A stretch of DNA of 45,308 bases from Rubrivivax sp. (GCA_018780805.1 JADMJD010000119.1:1-45308); one strand, 5' to 3'. Counted from the first letter of the stretch, positions 17,457-26,084 are shown. Notes: generated by a model not told the origin, from the sequence alone. Numbers and translations are program-made.

Positions 17457-17902
17457 AGGCCCTGCCACTGCGCGGCGCCTGGTGGGCGATGCTGACGCTG
17501 GCCACAGCCGGCAGCGGCGTCACACCCGCCAGCGCCGCCCGCGACCCGCTGCAACCACCCGCTGCCCTGCGCAGCAGCCGCCCCGCAGCCGATGGCAGCG
17601 TGCCCGCCCCGGCCGCCGACCCCGTGATCCGACACCTGGTGACGGTGGACGGCCAGCGCTACGTGCTCGATGGCGCGCGCCGCTACGGCATGGGCGACCG
17701 ACTCGGCACGCTGCGCATCGACTGCATCCACGACCACGGCGTGACCGTGCGCGACGCCGCCGGCCAGGCCCGCGAGCTGCCGCTCTACGGCCGTGTCGAC
17801 ATCCGCCCGGCCGGGGCCTCCGCCCCACGCCCCGCCCCGCGACCCACCCCTTGCCTTGCCACCCGGCCGGCCCCGGACACCCCCAAGAGGTCTGCACGAT
17901 GA
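17453..17902 (+). CDS. mshK: MSHA biogenesis protein MshK, PilP/GspC-like
   Basis: 149 residues. A signal or anchor segment (1-29) ends in ASAARDPLQPP; the D-P-x-x-P-P motif directly after the export signal is the hallmark of MshK/PilP-type proteins. The HR-type domain (about 60-118: HLVTVDGQRYVLDGARRYGMGDRLGTLRIDCIHDHGVTVRDAAG) is a small beta-barrel that contacts the secretin. A Pro-rich tail (about 120-149) is poorly conserved. It overlaps mshJ and mshL by four bases each. Confidence 0.8.
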   Translation: MKALPLRGAWWAMLTLATAGSGVTPASAARDPLQPPAALRSSRPAADGSVPAPAADPVIRHLVTVDGQRYVLDGARRYGMGDRLGTLRIDCIHDHGVTVRDAAGQARELPLYGRVDIRPAGASAPRPAPRPTPCLATRPAPDTPKRSAR

Positions 17903-19629
17903 ACACCCCGACCCGCGCATTGCCGCGCCTGACGTTGCCGAGCCTGACCCTGCTGAGCCTGCTGCTGGGCGCCTGCAGCGCACCGCCGATGATCCACGGC
18001 CCGACGCCGTCCGAGCGGCTGCGCACCCAGCTGGCGGCCACCGCCACGCCGGCGCCGGCGTCCGCCACGCCCGCCCCGCCGGCACCGGTGGTGGCCCCGC
18101 CGCCGATCCGGCCGCTGGAGCCGCCCGAGCCCCGGCTGGACCTGATCGTCAGCGGCGCCAAGGTGCGTGATGTCTTCCTGGCGATGGTGACCGACACGCG
18201 CTACAGCATGCTGCTGCACCCGGAGGTGGGCGGTGAACTGTCGGTCACGCTGCGCGGTGTGACGGTGCGCGAGGCGCTGGAGTCCATCCGCGATGTCTAC
18301 GGCTACGACTTCCGCATCGACGGCCGCCGCATCACCGTCTACCCGCCCACGATGCAGACCCGGCTGTTCACGGTGAACTACCTGCACACCAAGCGCCAGG
18401 GCCGCAGCGAGGTGCGTGTCAGCGGCAGCGGCGCACCGGTGACGAACAACAACAGCGGCAGCAACGGCGGCAACAACAGCACCGGCAGCAGCACGTCGAT
18501 GCCCGACAGCAGCCAGATCAGCACCACCAGCCAGAGCGACATCTGGGCCGAGACCACCGATGCGCTGCGCGCGATGGTGGGCAGCGCGGCTGGCCGCATG
18601 GTGATTGCCAGCCCGCAGGCCAGCACCATCGCCGTGCGGGCGATGCCCGACGAGCTGCGGCAGGTGGAGGCCTTCCTGCGTGCGTCGCGCCTGTCGGTCG
18701 AACGCCAGGTGATGCTGGAGGCCAAGATCATCGAGGTCGAGCTGCGCGAGGGCTTCAGCAGCGGCATCGACTGGAGCTACCTGGGCAGCCAGGGCGCCAT
18801 CGGCCAGACCAGCGGCAACGCGGCCAACCCGCTGCTGTCCAACACCGCCGGCCTGCCCACCCTGGCCGCGGCCACCGTGGGCGTGCTGGACGCGGTGAAC
18901 CTGCCCACCGGCGGGGCCGGTGCGCTGGGCCTGTCGCTGGCGGCCAAGGGCTTCCAGGCGGTGCTGGGTTTCCTGGAATCGCAGGGTGATCTGCAGGTGC
19001 TCTCCAGCCCGCGCGTGGCCACGCTGAACAACCAGAAGGCGGTGCTGAAGGTGGGCACCGACGAATACTTCGTCACCAACGTGGCCGGCGGCTCCACGAC
19101 CGCCGGCACCACCAGCACGCAGGCCACGACCACGCTGCCCACGCTGACGCTGACGCCGTTTTTCAGCGGCATCGCGCTGGACGTGACACCACAGATCGAC
19201 GAAAACGACATGATCACGCTGCACCTGCGGCCGTCGGTCACCAACGTGACCGAGAAGACCAAGCAGATCGACCTCGGCACCATCGGCAACTACCGGCTGC
19301 CGCTGGCCAGCAGCAGCGTCAACGAAACCGACACCGTGGTGCGTGTGCCCGACGGCAACATCGTCGCCATCGGCGGTCTGATGCAGGCCGAGACGGCGCG
19401 CCGGCAGTCGGGCCTGCCGGGCAGTGCGTCCAACAACGTCACGCGCACGCTGCTGGGCAACCAGGCCGACAGCGGCCGCAAGAAGGAGCTGGTGGTGCTG
19501 ATCCGGCCCACCATCCTGCGCAATGCGGAGGACTGGGCGCGCAGCACGCAATCGGCCATGGCCGGCCTGGCGGCGCTGGACGATGGTGCGCCGCGGCGCA
19601 CCATCCGGCTGGGGCCGCCCACGCAGTGA
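17899..19629 (+). CDS. mshL: MSHA secretin, outer-membrane channel
   Basis: 576 residues. A lipoprotein signal with lipobox LGAC (C26) is followed by a Pro/Ala linker (46-75), an STN/secretin N0 domain (about 85-150: VRDVFLAMVTDTRYSMLLHPEV ... RRITVYP) and an N1-type domain interrupted by an Asn/Gly/Ser tract (about 182-200). The secretin barrel extends from about 270 to 545 (VMLEAKIIEVELREGFSSGIDW, VLSSPRVATLNNQKAVLKVG, VRVPDGNIVAIGGLM, KELVVLIRPTIL). It forms the outer-membrane ring through which the pilus passes. The ATG at 17899 overlaps the mshK stop (ATGA). It is the last gene of the pilus locus here. Confidence 0.92.
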   Translation: MNTPTRALPRLTLPSLTLLSLLLGACSAPPMIHGPTPSERLRTQLAATATPAPASATPAPPAPVVAPPPIRPLEPPEPRLDLIVSGAKVRDVFLAMVTDTRYSMLLHPEVGGELSVTLRGVTVREALESIRDVYGYDFRIDGRRITVYPPTMQTRLFTVNYLHTKRQGRSEVRVSGSGAPVTNNNSGSNGGNNSTGSSTSMPDSSQISTTSQSDIWAETTDALRAMVGSAAGRMVIASPQASTIAVRAMPDELRQVEAFLRASRLSVERQVMLEAKIIEVELREGFSSGIDWSYLGSQGAIGQTSGNAANPLLSNTAGLPTLAAATVGVLDAVNLPTGGAGALGLSLAAKGFQAVLGFLESQGDLQVLSSPRVATLNNQKAVLKVGTDEYFVTNVAGGSTTAGTTSTQATTTLPTLTLTPFFSGIALDVTPQIDENDMITLHLRPSVTNVTEKTKQIDLGTIGNYRLPLASSSVNETDTVVRVPDGNIVAIGGLMQAETARRQSGLPGSASNNVTRTLLGNQADSGRKKELVVLIRPTILRNAEDWARSTQSAMAGLAALDDGAPRRTIRLGPPTQ

Positions 19630-19645
19630 AGACACCGGAGTGAAA

Positions 19646-21322
19646 GTGCCCACCGGGACACACCTGCTGCGCCACTACCAGGCGATCGTCGATTCGTCGG
19701 ACGACGCCATCGTCAGCAAGACGCTGGACGGCATCGTCACCAGCTGGAACGCAGCAGCCGAGCGCATGTTCGGCTGGCTGGCATCCGAGATGATCGGCCA
19801 GCCGATGACCCTGGTGTTCCCACCCGACCGGCTGGGCGAGGAGACCGATATCCTGCGCCGCATCTCGGCTGGCGAGCGGGTGGACCACTTCGAGACCGTG
19901 CGCCTGCACCGCAGCGGACGCGAGGTGCATGTGTCGGTCACGATCTCGCCGATCCGTGACGAAACAGGCCGGGTGATCGGCGCCTCCAAGATCGCGCGCG
20001 ACATCGAAGACCGTGTGCAGGCCCAGCGCACCATCTGGCTGCAGGCGCACTACGACGCACTCACGCAGCTGCCCAACCGCCGGCGGCTGGAGACCGACAT
20101 GCTGCAGGCGCTGTGTGACGCCGTCCAGCGCAGGCGGCAGGCGGCCCTGCTCTTCATCGACCTGGACCACTTCAAGGAAGTCAACGACAGCCTGGGCCAC
20201 GCGGCGGGCGACGAGCTGCTGGTCGAAACGGCGCAGCGCATCCGCGAGACCCTGCGCACAGGCGACGTGGTGGCACGCATGGGTGGCGACGAGTTTGTGG
20301 TGCTGCTGCCGGGTGTGGCCAACGCGGCCGAGGCCGAGGGCGTGGCGGGGCGCATCAACAACCGGCTGCGTGCGCCGTACCAGGTGCAAGGCGGGCCGGC
20401 CTTTGTATCGGCCAGCATCGGCTTGGCGGTCCACCCCGATGATGGCGCCAGCCCGGAAGAACTGATGGCACACGCCGACATGGCGATGTACGAAGCCAAA
20501 CGCCTGGGGCGCGACCAGGCGCGCCGCTTCGACGACAGCATCGGCCAGACCAGCCGCCGCCGTGCGCGGCTGCTCAACGACTTGCACCGCGCGTTGCAGC
20601 AGGGTGAGATGTTCCTGGTCTACCAGCCCATCGTCGCGCTGCACAACGGGCGGCTCAGCAAGCTGGAGGCCCTGCTGCGCTGGAACCACCCCGAGCTGGG
20701 CCCGGTGGGCCCGGACGAGTTCATTGCGCTGGCCGAACAATCCGGCCGGATCATCGCGCTGGGCGACTGGGTGTTCCAGCAGGCGGCTGCACAGCTGCAG
20801 CGTTGGTCCAAACCCGGCACGGCGCTGCCGCAGGTCTGCATCAACGTGTCCGCACTGCAACTGCGGGACCCCGAACGACCGGTGTCCCGCTGGCCGGCCG
20901 CGCTGGCAGCGCGCGGCCTGCCACCAGCCGCGTTGATGCTGGAGATCACCGAGAGCGTGATGGCCGCCCGTGACCCGGGCATCGAGGCCACGCTGGCCTG
21001 CCTGCACAGCGCCGGGCTCGAAGTGGCCATCGACGATTTTGGTACCGGCTTTTCCAGCCTGGCCTACCTGGACCAGCTGCAGGTGAAGGCCTTGAAGATC
21101 GACCGATCGTTCACCGAACGGCTGGCCCCCGGCAACCGCACGCTGGCCCTGTGCGACGCGATCACCGCCATGGCCCACCGGCTGGGCCTGGTGGTGGTGG
21201 CCGAAGGTGTGGAAACCGCCGAGCAGCAGACCTTGCTGCGCGGCATCGGCTGCGACTTTGCCCAGGGCTATCTGTTCAGCCGACCGGCGCCCCCGGGCAC
21301 CACACCGCCGACACTGGCTTGA
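19646..21322 (+). CDS. PAS-GGDEF-EAL c-di-GMP turnover protein
   Basis: 558 residues, no membrane segment. PAS domain about 8-125; GGDEF domain about 133-295 with intact GGDEF at 213-217 and an I-site RTGD (204-207) exactly five residues before it; EAL domain about 310-548 with EALLR (341-345), INVS, EITE (433-436), DDFGTG (463-468), KIDRSF, EGVET and QGYLF. All catalytic motifs of both domains look intact, so it could make or break c-di-GMP, or the GGDEF could tune the phosphodiesterase. The GTG at 19646 has GGAG five bases before it; a GTG at 19640 is possible. It starts 16 bp after mshL and could be co-transcribed with it. Confidence 0.9.
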   Translation: MPTGTHLLRHYQAIVDSSDDAIVSKTLDGIVTSWNAAAERMFGWLASEMIGQPMTLVFPPDRLGEETDILRRISAGERVDHFETVRLHRSGREVHVSVTISPIRDETGRVIGASKIARDIEDRVQAQRTIWLQAHYDALTQLPNRRRLETDMLQALCDAVQRRRQAALLFIDLDHFKEVNDSLGHAAGDELLVETAQRIRETLRTGDVVARMGGDEFVVLLPGVANAAEAEGVAGRINNRLRAPYQVQGGPAFVSASIGLAVHPDDGASPEELMAHADMAMYEAKRLGRDQARRFDDSIGQTSRRRARLLNDLHRALQQGEMFLVYQPIVALHNGRLSKLEALLRWNHPELGPVGPDEFIALAEQSGRIIALGDWVFQQAAAQLQRWSKPGTALPQVCINVSALQLRDPERPVSRWPAALAARGLPPAALMLEITESVMAARDPGIEATLACLHSAGLEVAIDDFGTGFSSLAYLDQLQVKALKIDRSFTERLAPGNRTLALCDAITAMAHRLGLVVVAEGVETAEQQTLLRGIGCDFAQGYLFSRPAPPGTTPPTLA

Positions 21323-21349
21323 CACGCGGCGCCGTCGGCATCGGCCAGA

Positions 21350-23347
21350 ATGCCCGCCATGCCGTGGCGCCTGCGCAACCCCCGATCCAAGACCCCGGCG
21401 CAACGCTGGGCTGTGGCGGCGGTTCTGTTCGGTGTGGCCGTGGTGCTGCGGCTGTTGCTGGCACCACCGGATGGCGGGCTCTCGTTTTCGCCGTTTTACC
21501 CGTTGACGGTGCTGGTGTTTGCACTGTGCGGCCGCGGGCCCGGCTGGGCCGTGGTGCTGGCCAGCCTGGTGGCGGCCCTGGGCATGGCCAGCGGCAGCCC
21601 GTTCCAAGCCCACAACGGCTACCTGCTGGGCGGCGCCGGCCTTTACCTGCTGGGCTCGGCCCTGATCGACGCCATCATCGAACGTCTGCACCAGCGTGAG
21701 CAGCGCCTGCGCACGCTGAGCGACGACCTGCGTGATGTGCTGGACCAGCAGTCCGACCTGATCGTGCGCGCCCAGGCCGATGGCCGGCTGCGTTATGCCA
21801 ACCCGGCCTTCTGCCGCTTTTTTGGCGTCGACCCCAAACTGGTGGCAGCCCAGCCCTGGGCCCCGATGATCTGGCCCGACGACCTGGCCGCCACCCAGCA
21901 GGCGCTGGCCGGCCTGGGCCCGGACCGGCCGGAGCTGCGCATCGAACACCGCGTGCGCACGCCGCAAGGCATGCGCTGGGTGGCCTGGCACTGCCGCGGC
22001 CTGTTTGACGCCGATGGCCGGCTGCAGGAACTGCAAAGCGAAGGCCGCGACACCACGGAACGCCGCCGCCTGGAAGAAGCCCTGCGCGAGCAGCGGGCAC
22101 TTTACGAGGACCTGTACGACCACGCACCCTGCGGTTACCACGGCCTCACGGCCGATGGCCTGTTTGTGCACGTGAACCAGACCGAACTCGACTGGCTGGG
22201 CTACACGCGCGAAGAGCTGGTCGGCGTGCGCCGCATCACCGATCTGCTCACCGACGACGGCCGCCGCACGTTTGCGGCCAACTACCCCAGCATCGTGGCG
22301 GGCCAGGACCTCGTCGGCCTGGAACTGGACCTGGTGGCCCGCAATGGCCAACGGCGGCGGGTCAGCGTCTCTGCCACCCCGGTGTTCGACGCCAGTGGCC
22401 GATGGACGATGAGCCGCTCTGTGCTGCACGACATCAGCGATCTGCACGCCTCCCGGCGTGCGCTGGAGCAGCTGAACGCCGAGCAGGCCGTGATGCTGGA
22501 CAACGAGCTCGTGGCCGCAGCGCGGCTGCGCGACCGCCGCATCCTGTGGTGCAACCGCGCGATGCAACGCCTGTTCGGCTACGACGAACAGGCGCTGCTG
22601 GGCCAGTCCACGCGGCTGATCCACCTGGACGACGCCAGCTACGCCAACATCGGGGACACCGCGCACGCGGCCGTGGCCGACGGACACACCTGGCGCGGCC
22701 AGCTGCAGATGCGCCACCGCCAGGGCCATGCCCTGTGGCTGGACATGCATGGCGCCGATGTGGGCGACGGTGAATCGCTGTGGCTGATGAACGACATCAC
22801 CGAGCTGCAGGCCCGCCGCGAAGCCGCGGAACACGCCGCCGCGCACGACCCGCTGACCGGCCTGCCGAACCGCCGCCTGCTGGACGATGCCTTGCTGCGC
22901 GCCTGTGCCGGTGCTGCACGGCATGGCCACACCGTGGTGGTGGGCTGGGTCGACCTGGACGGCTTCAAGGCGGTCAACGACCGCCACGGCCACGCCGCAG
23001 GCGACGCCCTGTTGCTGGCCCTGGCCACCCGCCTGCGCGGCGCCTTGCGTGCCCATGACAGCGTGCACCGGGTGGGCGGCGACGAGTTCGTGCTGCTGCT
23101 GGACCACCTGAGCCAGCCCGACGATGCCCTGCCGGTGGTGCAGCGGGCCCTGCAGCAACTGGCGGCGCCCGTGGCGCTGGATGCGGGGCCGGTGGTCAAG
23201 GTCGGCGCCAGCATGGGCCTGTGCGCCTATCCACGCGACGCGGCCGACGCCGCGCAGCTGCTGCTGAACAGCGACGCTGCGATGTACACCGCCAAACAGG
23301 CCGGGCGCGGCGGTGTGCGCTGGCACGGCGCAGCAGCAGCGCCTTGA
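21350..23347 (+). CDS. Membrane PAS-PAS-PAS-GGDEF diguanylate cyclase
   Basis: 665 residues. Three to four N-terminal hydrophobic segments (about 20-112, with a DUF4118-like pattern FSPFYPLTVLVFALCGRGPGWAVV) anchor it in the inner membrane. PAS domains follow at about 125-245, 250-370 and 375-487, then GGDEF from 495. The active site GGDEF is at 576-580 and the inhibitory site RAHD at 567-570, again exactly five residues upstream. NDITELQARREAAEHAAAHDPLTGLPNRR is the standard PAS-GGDEF junction. No EAL domain, so it is a predicted c-di-GMP synthase. It begins 27 bp after the GGDEF-EAL gene. An alternative ATG lies 9 bases downstream. Confidence 0.9.
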   Translation: MPAMPWRLRNPRSKTPAQRWAVAAVLFGVAVVLRLLLAPPDGGLSFSPFYPLTVLVFALCGRGPGWAVVLASLVAALGMASGSPFQAHNGYLLGGAGLYLLGSALIDAIIERLHQREQRLRTLSDDLRDVLDQQSDLIVRAQADGRLRYANPAFCRFFGVDPKLVAAQPWAPMIWPDDLAATQQALAGLGPDRPELRIEHRVRTPQGMRWVAWHCRGLFDADGRLQELQSEGRDTTERRRLEEALREQRALYEDLYDHAPCGYHGLTADGLFVHVNQTELDWLGYTREELVGVRRITDLLTDDGRRTFAANYPSIVAGQDLVGLELDLVARNGQRRRVSVSATPVFDASGRWTMSRSVLHDISDLHASRRALEQLNAEQAVMLDNELVAAARLRDRRILWCNRAMQRLFGYDEQALLGQSTRLIHLDDASYANIGDTAHAAVADGHTWRGQLQMRHRQGHALWLDMHGADVGDGESLWLMNDITELQARREAAEHAAAHDPLTGLPNRRLLDDALLRACAGAARHGHTVVVGWVDLDGFKAVNDRHGHAAGDALLLALATRLRGALRAHDSVHRVGGDEFVLLLDHLSQPDDALPVVQRALQQLAAPVALDAGPVVKVGASMGLCAYPRDAADAAQLLLNSDAAMYTAKQAGRGGVRWHGAAAAP

Positions 23348-23384
23348 CGCCGAACAGGCCGGTCCTTCGCCGCTTGTTCCCGGT

Positions 23385-23413
23385 TTGAACGCCAGGGCAG
23401 CCTGCCTAGCATG
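23385..23413 (+). promoter_or_regulatory. Candidate promoter of the second ATPase gene
   Basis: TTGAAC (23385-23390), a 16-base spacer and TAGCAT (23407-23412). A start about 7 bases after the -10 falls at the ATG (23419), and no Shine-Dalgarno is seen, so the mRNA might be leaderless. The 10-mer GCCTAGCATG (23404-23413) also occurs upstream of mshE at 5197. Confidence 0.4.
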
Positions 23414-23418
23414 CAGGC

Positions 23419-25962
23419 ATGTCCGACCTCTCCCACCTCCCGCTCTCGCTGGTGCCGTTGGCTGGCGAGGCCGCGGCGCCTGCGCCGTCCGCCCACGAGC
23501 CCTTTGCCTGGCCCACGCCAGCCCTGGGCAGCTACCCGGTGCCCACCTGCGCACTGGAGCCCGAGGGCTGCGAGATCGAAGGGGTCAACGGGCGCACCAT
23601 CCCGGGCCGCCTCAGCCTGTTCTCGCCGGCGGAGGGGCATCTGCAGCTGCAGGTCTCCAACGTGCGTGCGCCGCTCACGCTGCGTTTTTCGCAGTTCCGG
23701 CGCCTGACGCTGCTGAGCACTCTGGTCCCGATCAGCAGCGCGTCTGGCGCCGACCCGGCCGACCCGCTGAACCAGCGCCCGGCCGTGCCCTACAAGATCA
23801 CCATGCTCGAAGGTGGGGCGCTCGAAGGGCTGACCCTGGGCGCACGCGAAGAAGCCTGGGGCGTGTTCCTCTTCGAACCGGTGGACCGCCAGGGTGGCGT
23901 GCGCCGTCGCTTCATCCCGCGTGCCGCCTACGAGCGCCTGGAGCTGGGCCCGCGCATCGGCGAGTTGCTGGTTGAACAGCAGGCCGCCACACGCGAGCAG
24001 GTGGAAGAAGCCGCGCAGGAACAGACCCAGCTGCGCGCGCAAAAGTTGGGCGACGTGTTGCTGGTGCGCCAGGTGGTCACGGCCGAGCAGCTGGAGGCGG
24101 CCATCGCCGAACAGGGCCGCATGCCCATGGTGCGCATCGGCGAGGCCCTGGTGGCCCTGGGTTTCATCAGCCAGGTGCAGCTGGATGCCGCGCTCGACCT
24201 GCAGCGCGCCGACCGCGGCATGCCGCTGGGCGAGCTGCTGGTGCGCAAGGGCGTGGTGTCGCGCCACGACCTGCAGGTGGCCTTGTCGCGCAAGATGGGC
24301 TACCCGATGGTGGACCTGCGCCAGTTCTCCACCGAAGCCGACGCTGTGGCCCGCGTGCCGCACGCCGTGGCCCAGCGCCGCGAGGTGCTGCCGCTGATGC
24401 TGCGCGGTGGCCGCCTGGTGGTGGCCATCGACGACCCCGGCCGGCGCGAAGCGCTGGAGGAGGTGGAGTTTGTGGCGCAGCTCAAGCTGGTGTCGGTGCT
24501 GGCCGACACGCTGCAGATTCCAGCGGCCATCGAGCGGGCCTACGACCGCCTGGGCGTGGGCGCCTGGCTGCCGGGCGACAGCCTGACGCTGGAGCCCGAC
24601 CCGTCGTTGCACCGCGAAGCGCAGAAAGACATCCAGGACGCACGCGGCCTGCTGGCCACGATGGAGCTGCAGGTTGAGCAGCGTGAAGAGCCCGAAGAGC
24701 CGCCCATCGAACAAAGCGACAACTCGCTCGTCAAGCTGATCAACCGCATGATCCAGGAGGCCCAGGCCCAGGGTGTGTCGGACATCCACATCGAATGCCC
24801 GGCCGGGCGCGAGAAGGTGCGCATCCGCTTCCGCAAGGACGGCCGGCTGGGCCCCTACATGGAGCTGCCGCACACCTACCGCGCGGCGTTGCTGGCGCGG
24901 CTGAAGATCATGTGCGACCTCGACATCTCCGAGCGCCGCAAGCCGCAGGACGGCAAGATCAACTTCGGCAAGTTCCAGCCCGGCGCCCGGCTGGAGCTGC
25001 GCCTGGCCACCATCCCCACGCACAGCAACCTCGAAGACGCGGTGCTGCGCCTGCTGGCGTCGGCCAAGCCGCTGCCGCTGGAGCAGCTGGGCCTGGCGCC
25101 GAACAACCTGAAGCGCCTGCAGGCCGCGATGCAGCGCCCCTACGGCATGGTGCTGTGTGTTGGCCCCACGGGCTCGGGCAAAACGACCACGCTGCACTCG
25201 GCGATGGCGCACATCAACACACCCGACCGCAAGATCTGGACGGCCGAGGACCCGATCGAGATCACACAATCCGGCCTGCGCCAGGTGCAGGTGAACAGCA
25301 AGATCGACTGGACCTTCGCGAAAGCGCTGCGCTCGTTCCTGCGGGCCGACCCGGACGTGATCATGGTCGGCGAGATCCGCGACCGCGAAACCGCGCAGAT
25401 GGCGGTGGAGGCTTCGCTCACGGGCCACCTGGTGCTGTCCACGCTGCACACCAACAGCGCGGCCGAAACCGTGACGCGGCTGCTGGACATGGGCATGGAC
25501 CCGTTCAACTTCGCCGATTCGCTGCTGGCCGTGGTGGCCCAGCGCCTGGTGCGCCGGCTGTGCCCGCAATGCCGCAGCACCCGCCCGGCCACCGCCGACG
25601 AGGTGGACGAACTGGCCCACGACTGGCTGCACGTGTGGGGCGACGCCGAAGGCAAACCGACCGAAGACACGCTGCTGGCCGACTGGACCGCGCGCCACGC
25701 CAAGGACGGGCGGCTGATGTTCCACCACAGCACCGGCTGCCCGACCTGCGACCAGACTGGCCTGAAAGGCCGCGTGGCGCTGCACGAGCTGCTGGAGGTG
25801 ACACGCGAGCAGCGGCGCTTGATCCAGACCGGCACCCGCGCCGAGCTGATCCAGGCCACGGCCATGGGCCAGGGCCTGCGCACGCTGCGCCAGGACGGCA
25901 TCGAGAAGGTGCTGGCCGGGCTGACGACCATCGAGGAAGTGCGGGCCTGCAGCAACAGTTGA
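23419..25962 (+). CDS. GspE/PilB-family ATPase with four MshEN-like half-repeats and an extra N-terminal domain
   Basis: 847 residues, much longer than MshE. An N-terminal beta-rich region of two parts (about 40-105 and 122-175: YKITMLEGGALEGLTL ... WGVFLFEP) has no function I recognise. Four 24-residue units starting R/K/P-(I/L)-G follow at 179-202, 209-232, 239-262 and 269-292, with an exact 30-residue period; the third (RIGEALVALGFI) is closest to the c-di-GMP motif. The ATPase core has Walker A GPTGSGKTT (582-590), DPDVIMVGEIRD (644-655), LSTLHTN (673-679) and a Cys quartet C715, C718, C774, C777. It could power a pilus or secretion machine, or act as a c-di-GMP-responsive regulator. It has its own promoter 71 bp after the cyclase. 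Confidence 0.88.
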   Translation: MSDLSHLPLSLVPLAGEAAAPAPSAHEPFAWPTPALGSYPVPTCALEPEGCEIEGVNGRTIPGRLSLFSPAEGHLQLQVSNVRAPLTLRFSQFRRLTLLSTLVPISSASGADPADPLNQRPAVPYKITMLEGGALEGLTLGAREEAWGVFLFEPVDRQGGVRRRFIPRAAYERLELGPRIGELLVEQQAATREQVEEAAQEQTQLRAQKLGDVLLVRQVVTAEQLEAAIAEQGRMPMVRIGEALVALGFISQVQLDAALDLQRADRGMPLGELLVRKGVVSRHDLQVALSRKMGYPMVDLRQFSTEADAVARVPHAVAQRREVLPLMLRGGRLVVAIDDPGRREALEEVEFVAQLKLVSVLADTLQIPAAIERAYDRLGVGAWLPGDSLTLEPDPSLHREAQKDIQDARGLLATMELQVEQREEPEEPPIEQSDNSLVKLINRMIQEAQAQGVSDIHIECPAGREKVRIRFRKDGRLGPYMELPHTYRAALLARLKIMCDLDISERRKPQDGKINFGKFQPGARLELRLATIPTHSNLEDAVLRLLASAKPLPLEQLGLAPNNLKRLQAAMQRPYGMVLCVGPTGSGKTTTLHSAMAHINTPDRKIWTAEDPIEITQSGLRQVQVNSKIDWTFAKALRSFLRADPDVIMVGEIRDRETAQMAVEASLTGHLVLSTLHTNSAAETVTRLLDMGMDPFNFADSLLAVVAQRLVRRLCPQCRSTRPATADEVDELAHDWLHVWGDAEGKPTEDTLLADWTARHAKDGRLMFHHSTGCPTCDQTGLKGRVALHELLEVTREQRRLIQTGTRAELIQATAMGQGLRTLRQDGIEKVLAGLTTIEEVRACSNS

Positions 25963-25980
25963 CGGGCCGCGCGCAGACGC

Positions 25981-26000
25981 AAAAAGCCCGGCGAGCCGGG
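25981..26000 (-). terminator. Terminator repeat, copy 1
   Basis: AAAAAGCCCGGCGAGCCGGG: GCCCGGC-GA-GCCGGGC hairpin (with the following C) read leftwards ends in a T run. It is the outermost copy for transcripts from the HU gene. Confidence 0.75.
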
Positions 26001-26010
26001 CGCAGCAACA

Positions 26011-26030
26011 AAAAAGCCCGGCGAGCCGGG
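26011..26030 (-). terminator. Terminator repeat, copy 2
   Basis: Identical 20-mer to copy 1, 30 bp further right, separated by CGCAGCAACA. On the minus strand the stem is followed by six T; on the plus strand no T run follows. Confidence 0.75.
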
Positions 26031-26040
26031 CGCAGAAACA

Positions 26041-26064
26041 AAAAGCCCGGCGAGCCGGGCTTTT
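26041..26064. terminator. Bidirectional terminator, copy 3
   Basis: AAAAGCCCGGCGAGCCGGGC followed by TTTT: a 7-bp GC stem with a 2-base loop flanked by A and T runs, so it works in both directions. It separates the convergent ATPase gene (plus) and HU gene (minus). Confidence 0.85.
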
Positions 26065-26084
26065 GTTCATTCAAGGGGCAACGG

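Noticed and set aside
21319..21351. TTGACA just after the GGDEF-EAL gene as a promoter of the membrane cyclase
   Set aside because: The only -10-like sequence (CAGAAT) is 21 bases away, so the spacing does not fit a sigma-70 promoter.
19439..23554. A 1371-codon open frame on the minus strand, and similar long minus-strand frames across the msh genes, ior genes and 39399-42719
   Set aside because: They are antisense shadows in GC-rich DNA: their translations are low-complexity, rich in Arg/Gln/His/Gly/Ala, and lie opposite clearly recognisable proteins.
25981..26064. CRISPR-like array (three direct repeats)
   Set aside because: The repeats are hairpin terminators with 10-bp near-identical spacers and there are no cas genes.
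25505..26074. Minus-strand frame whose first codons read MNEQKPGSPGFLFLRPARRAF and repeat
   Set aside because: The repetition is the terminator array read as protein; there is no domain or ribosome binding site.
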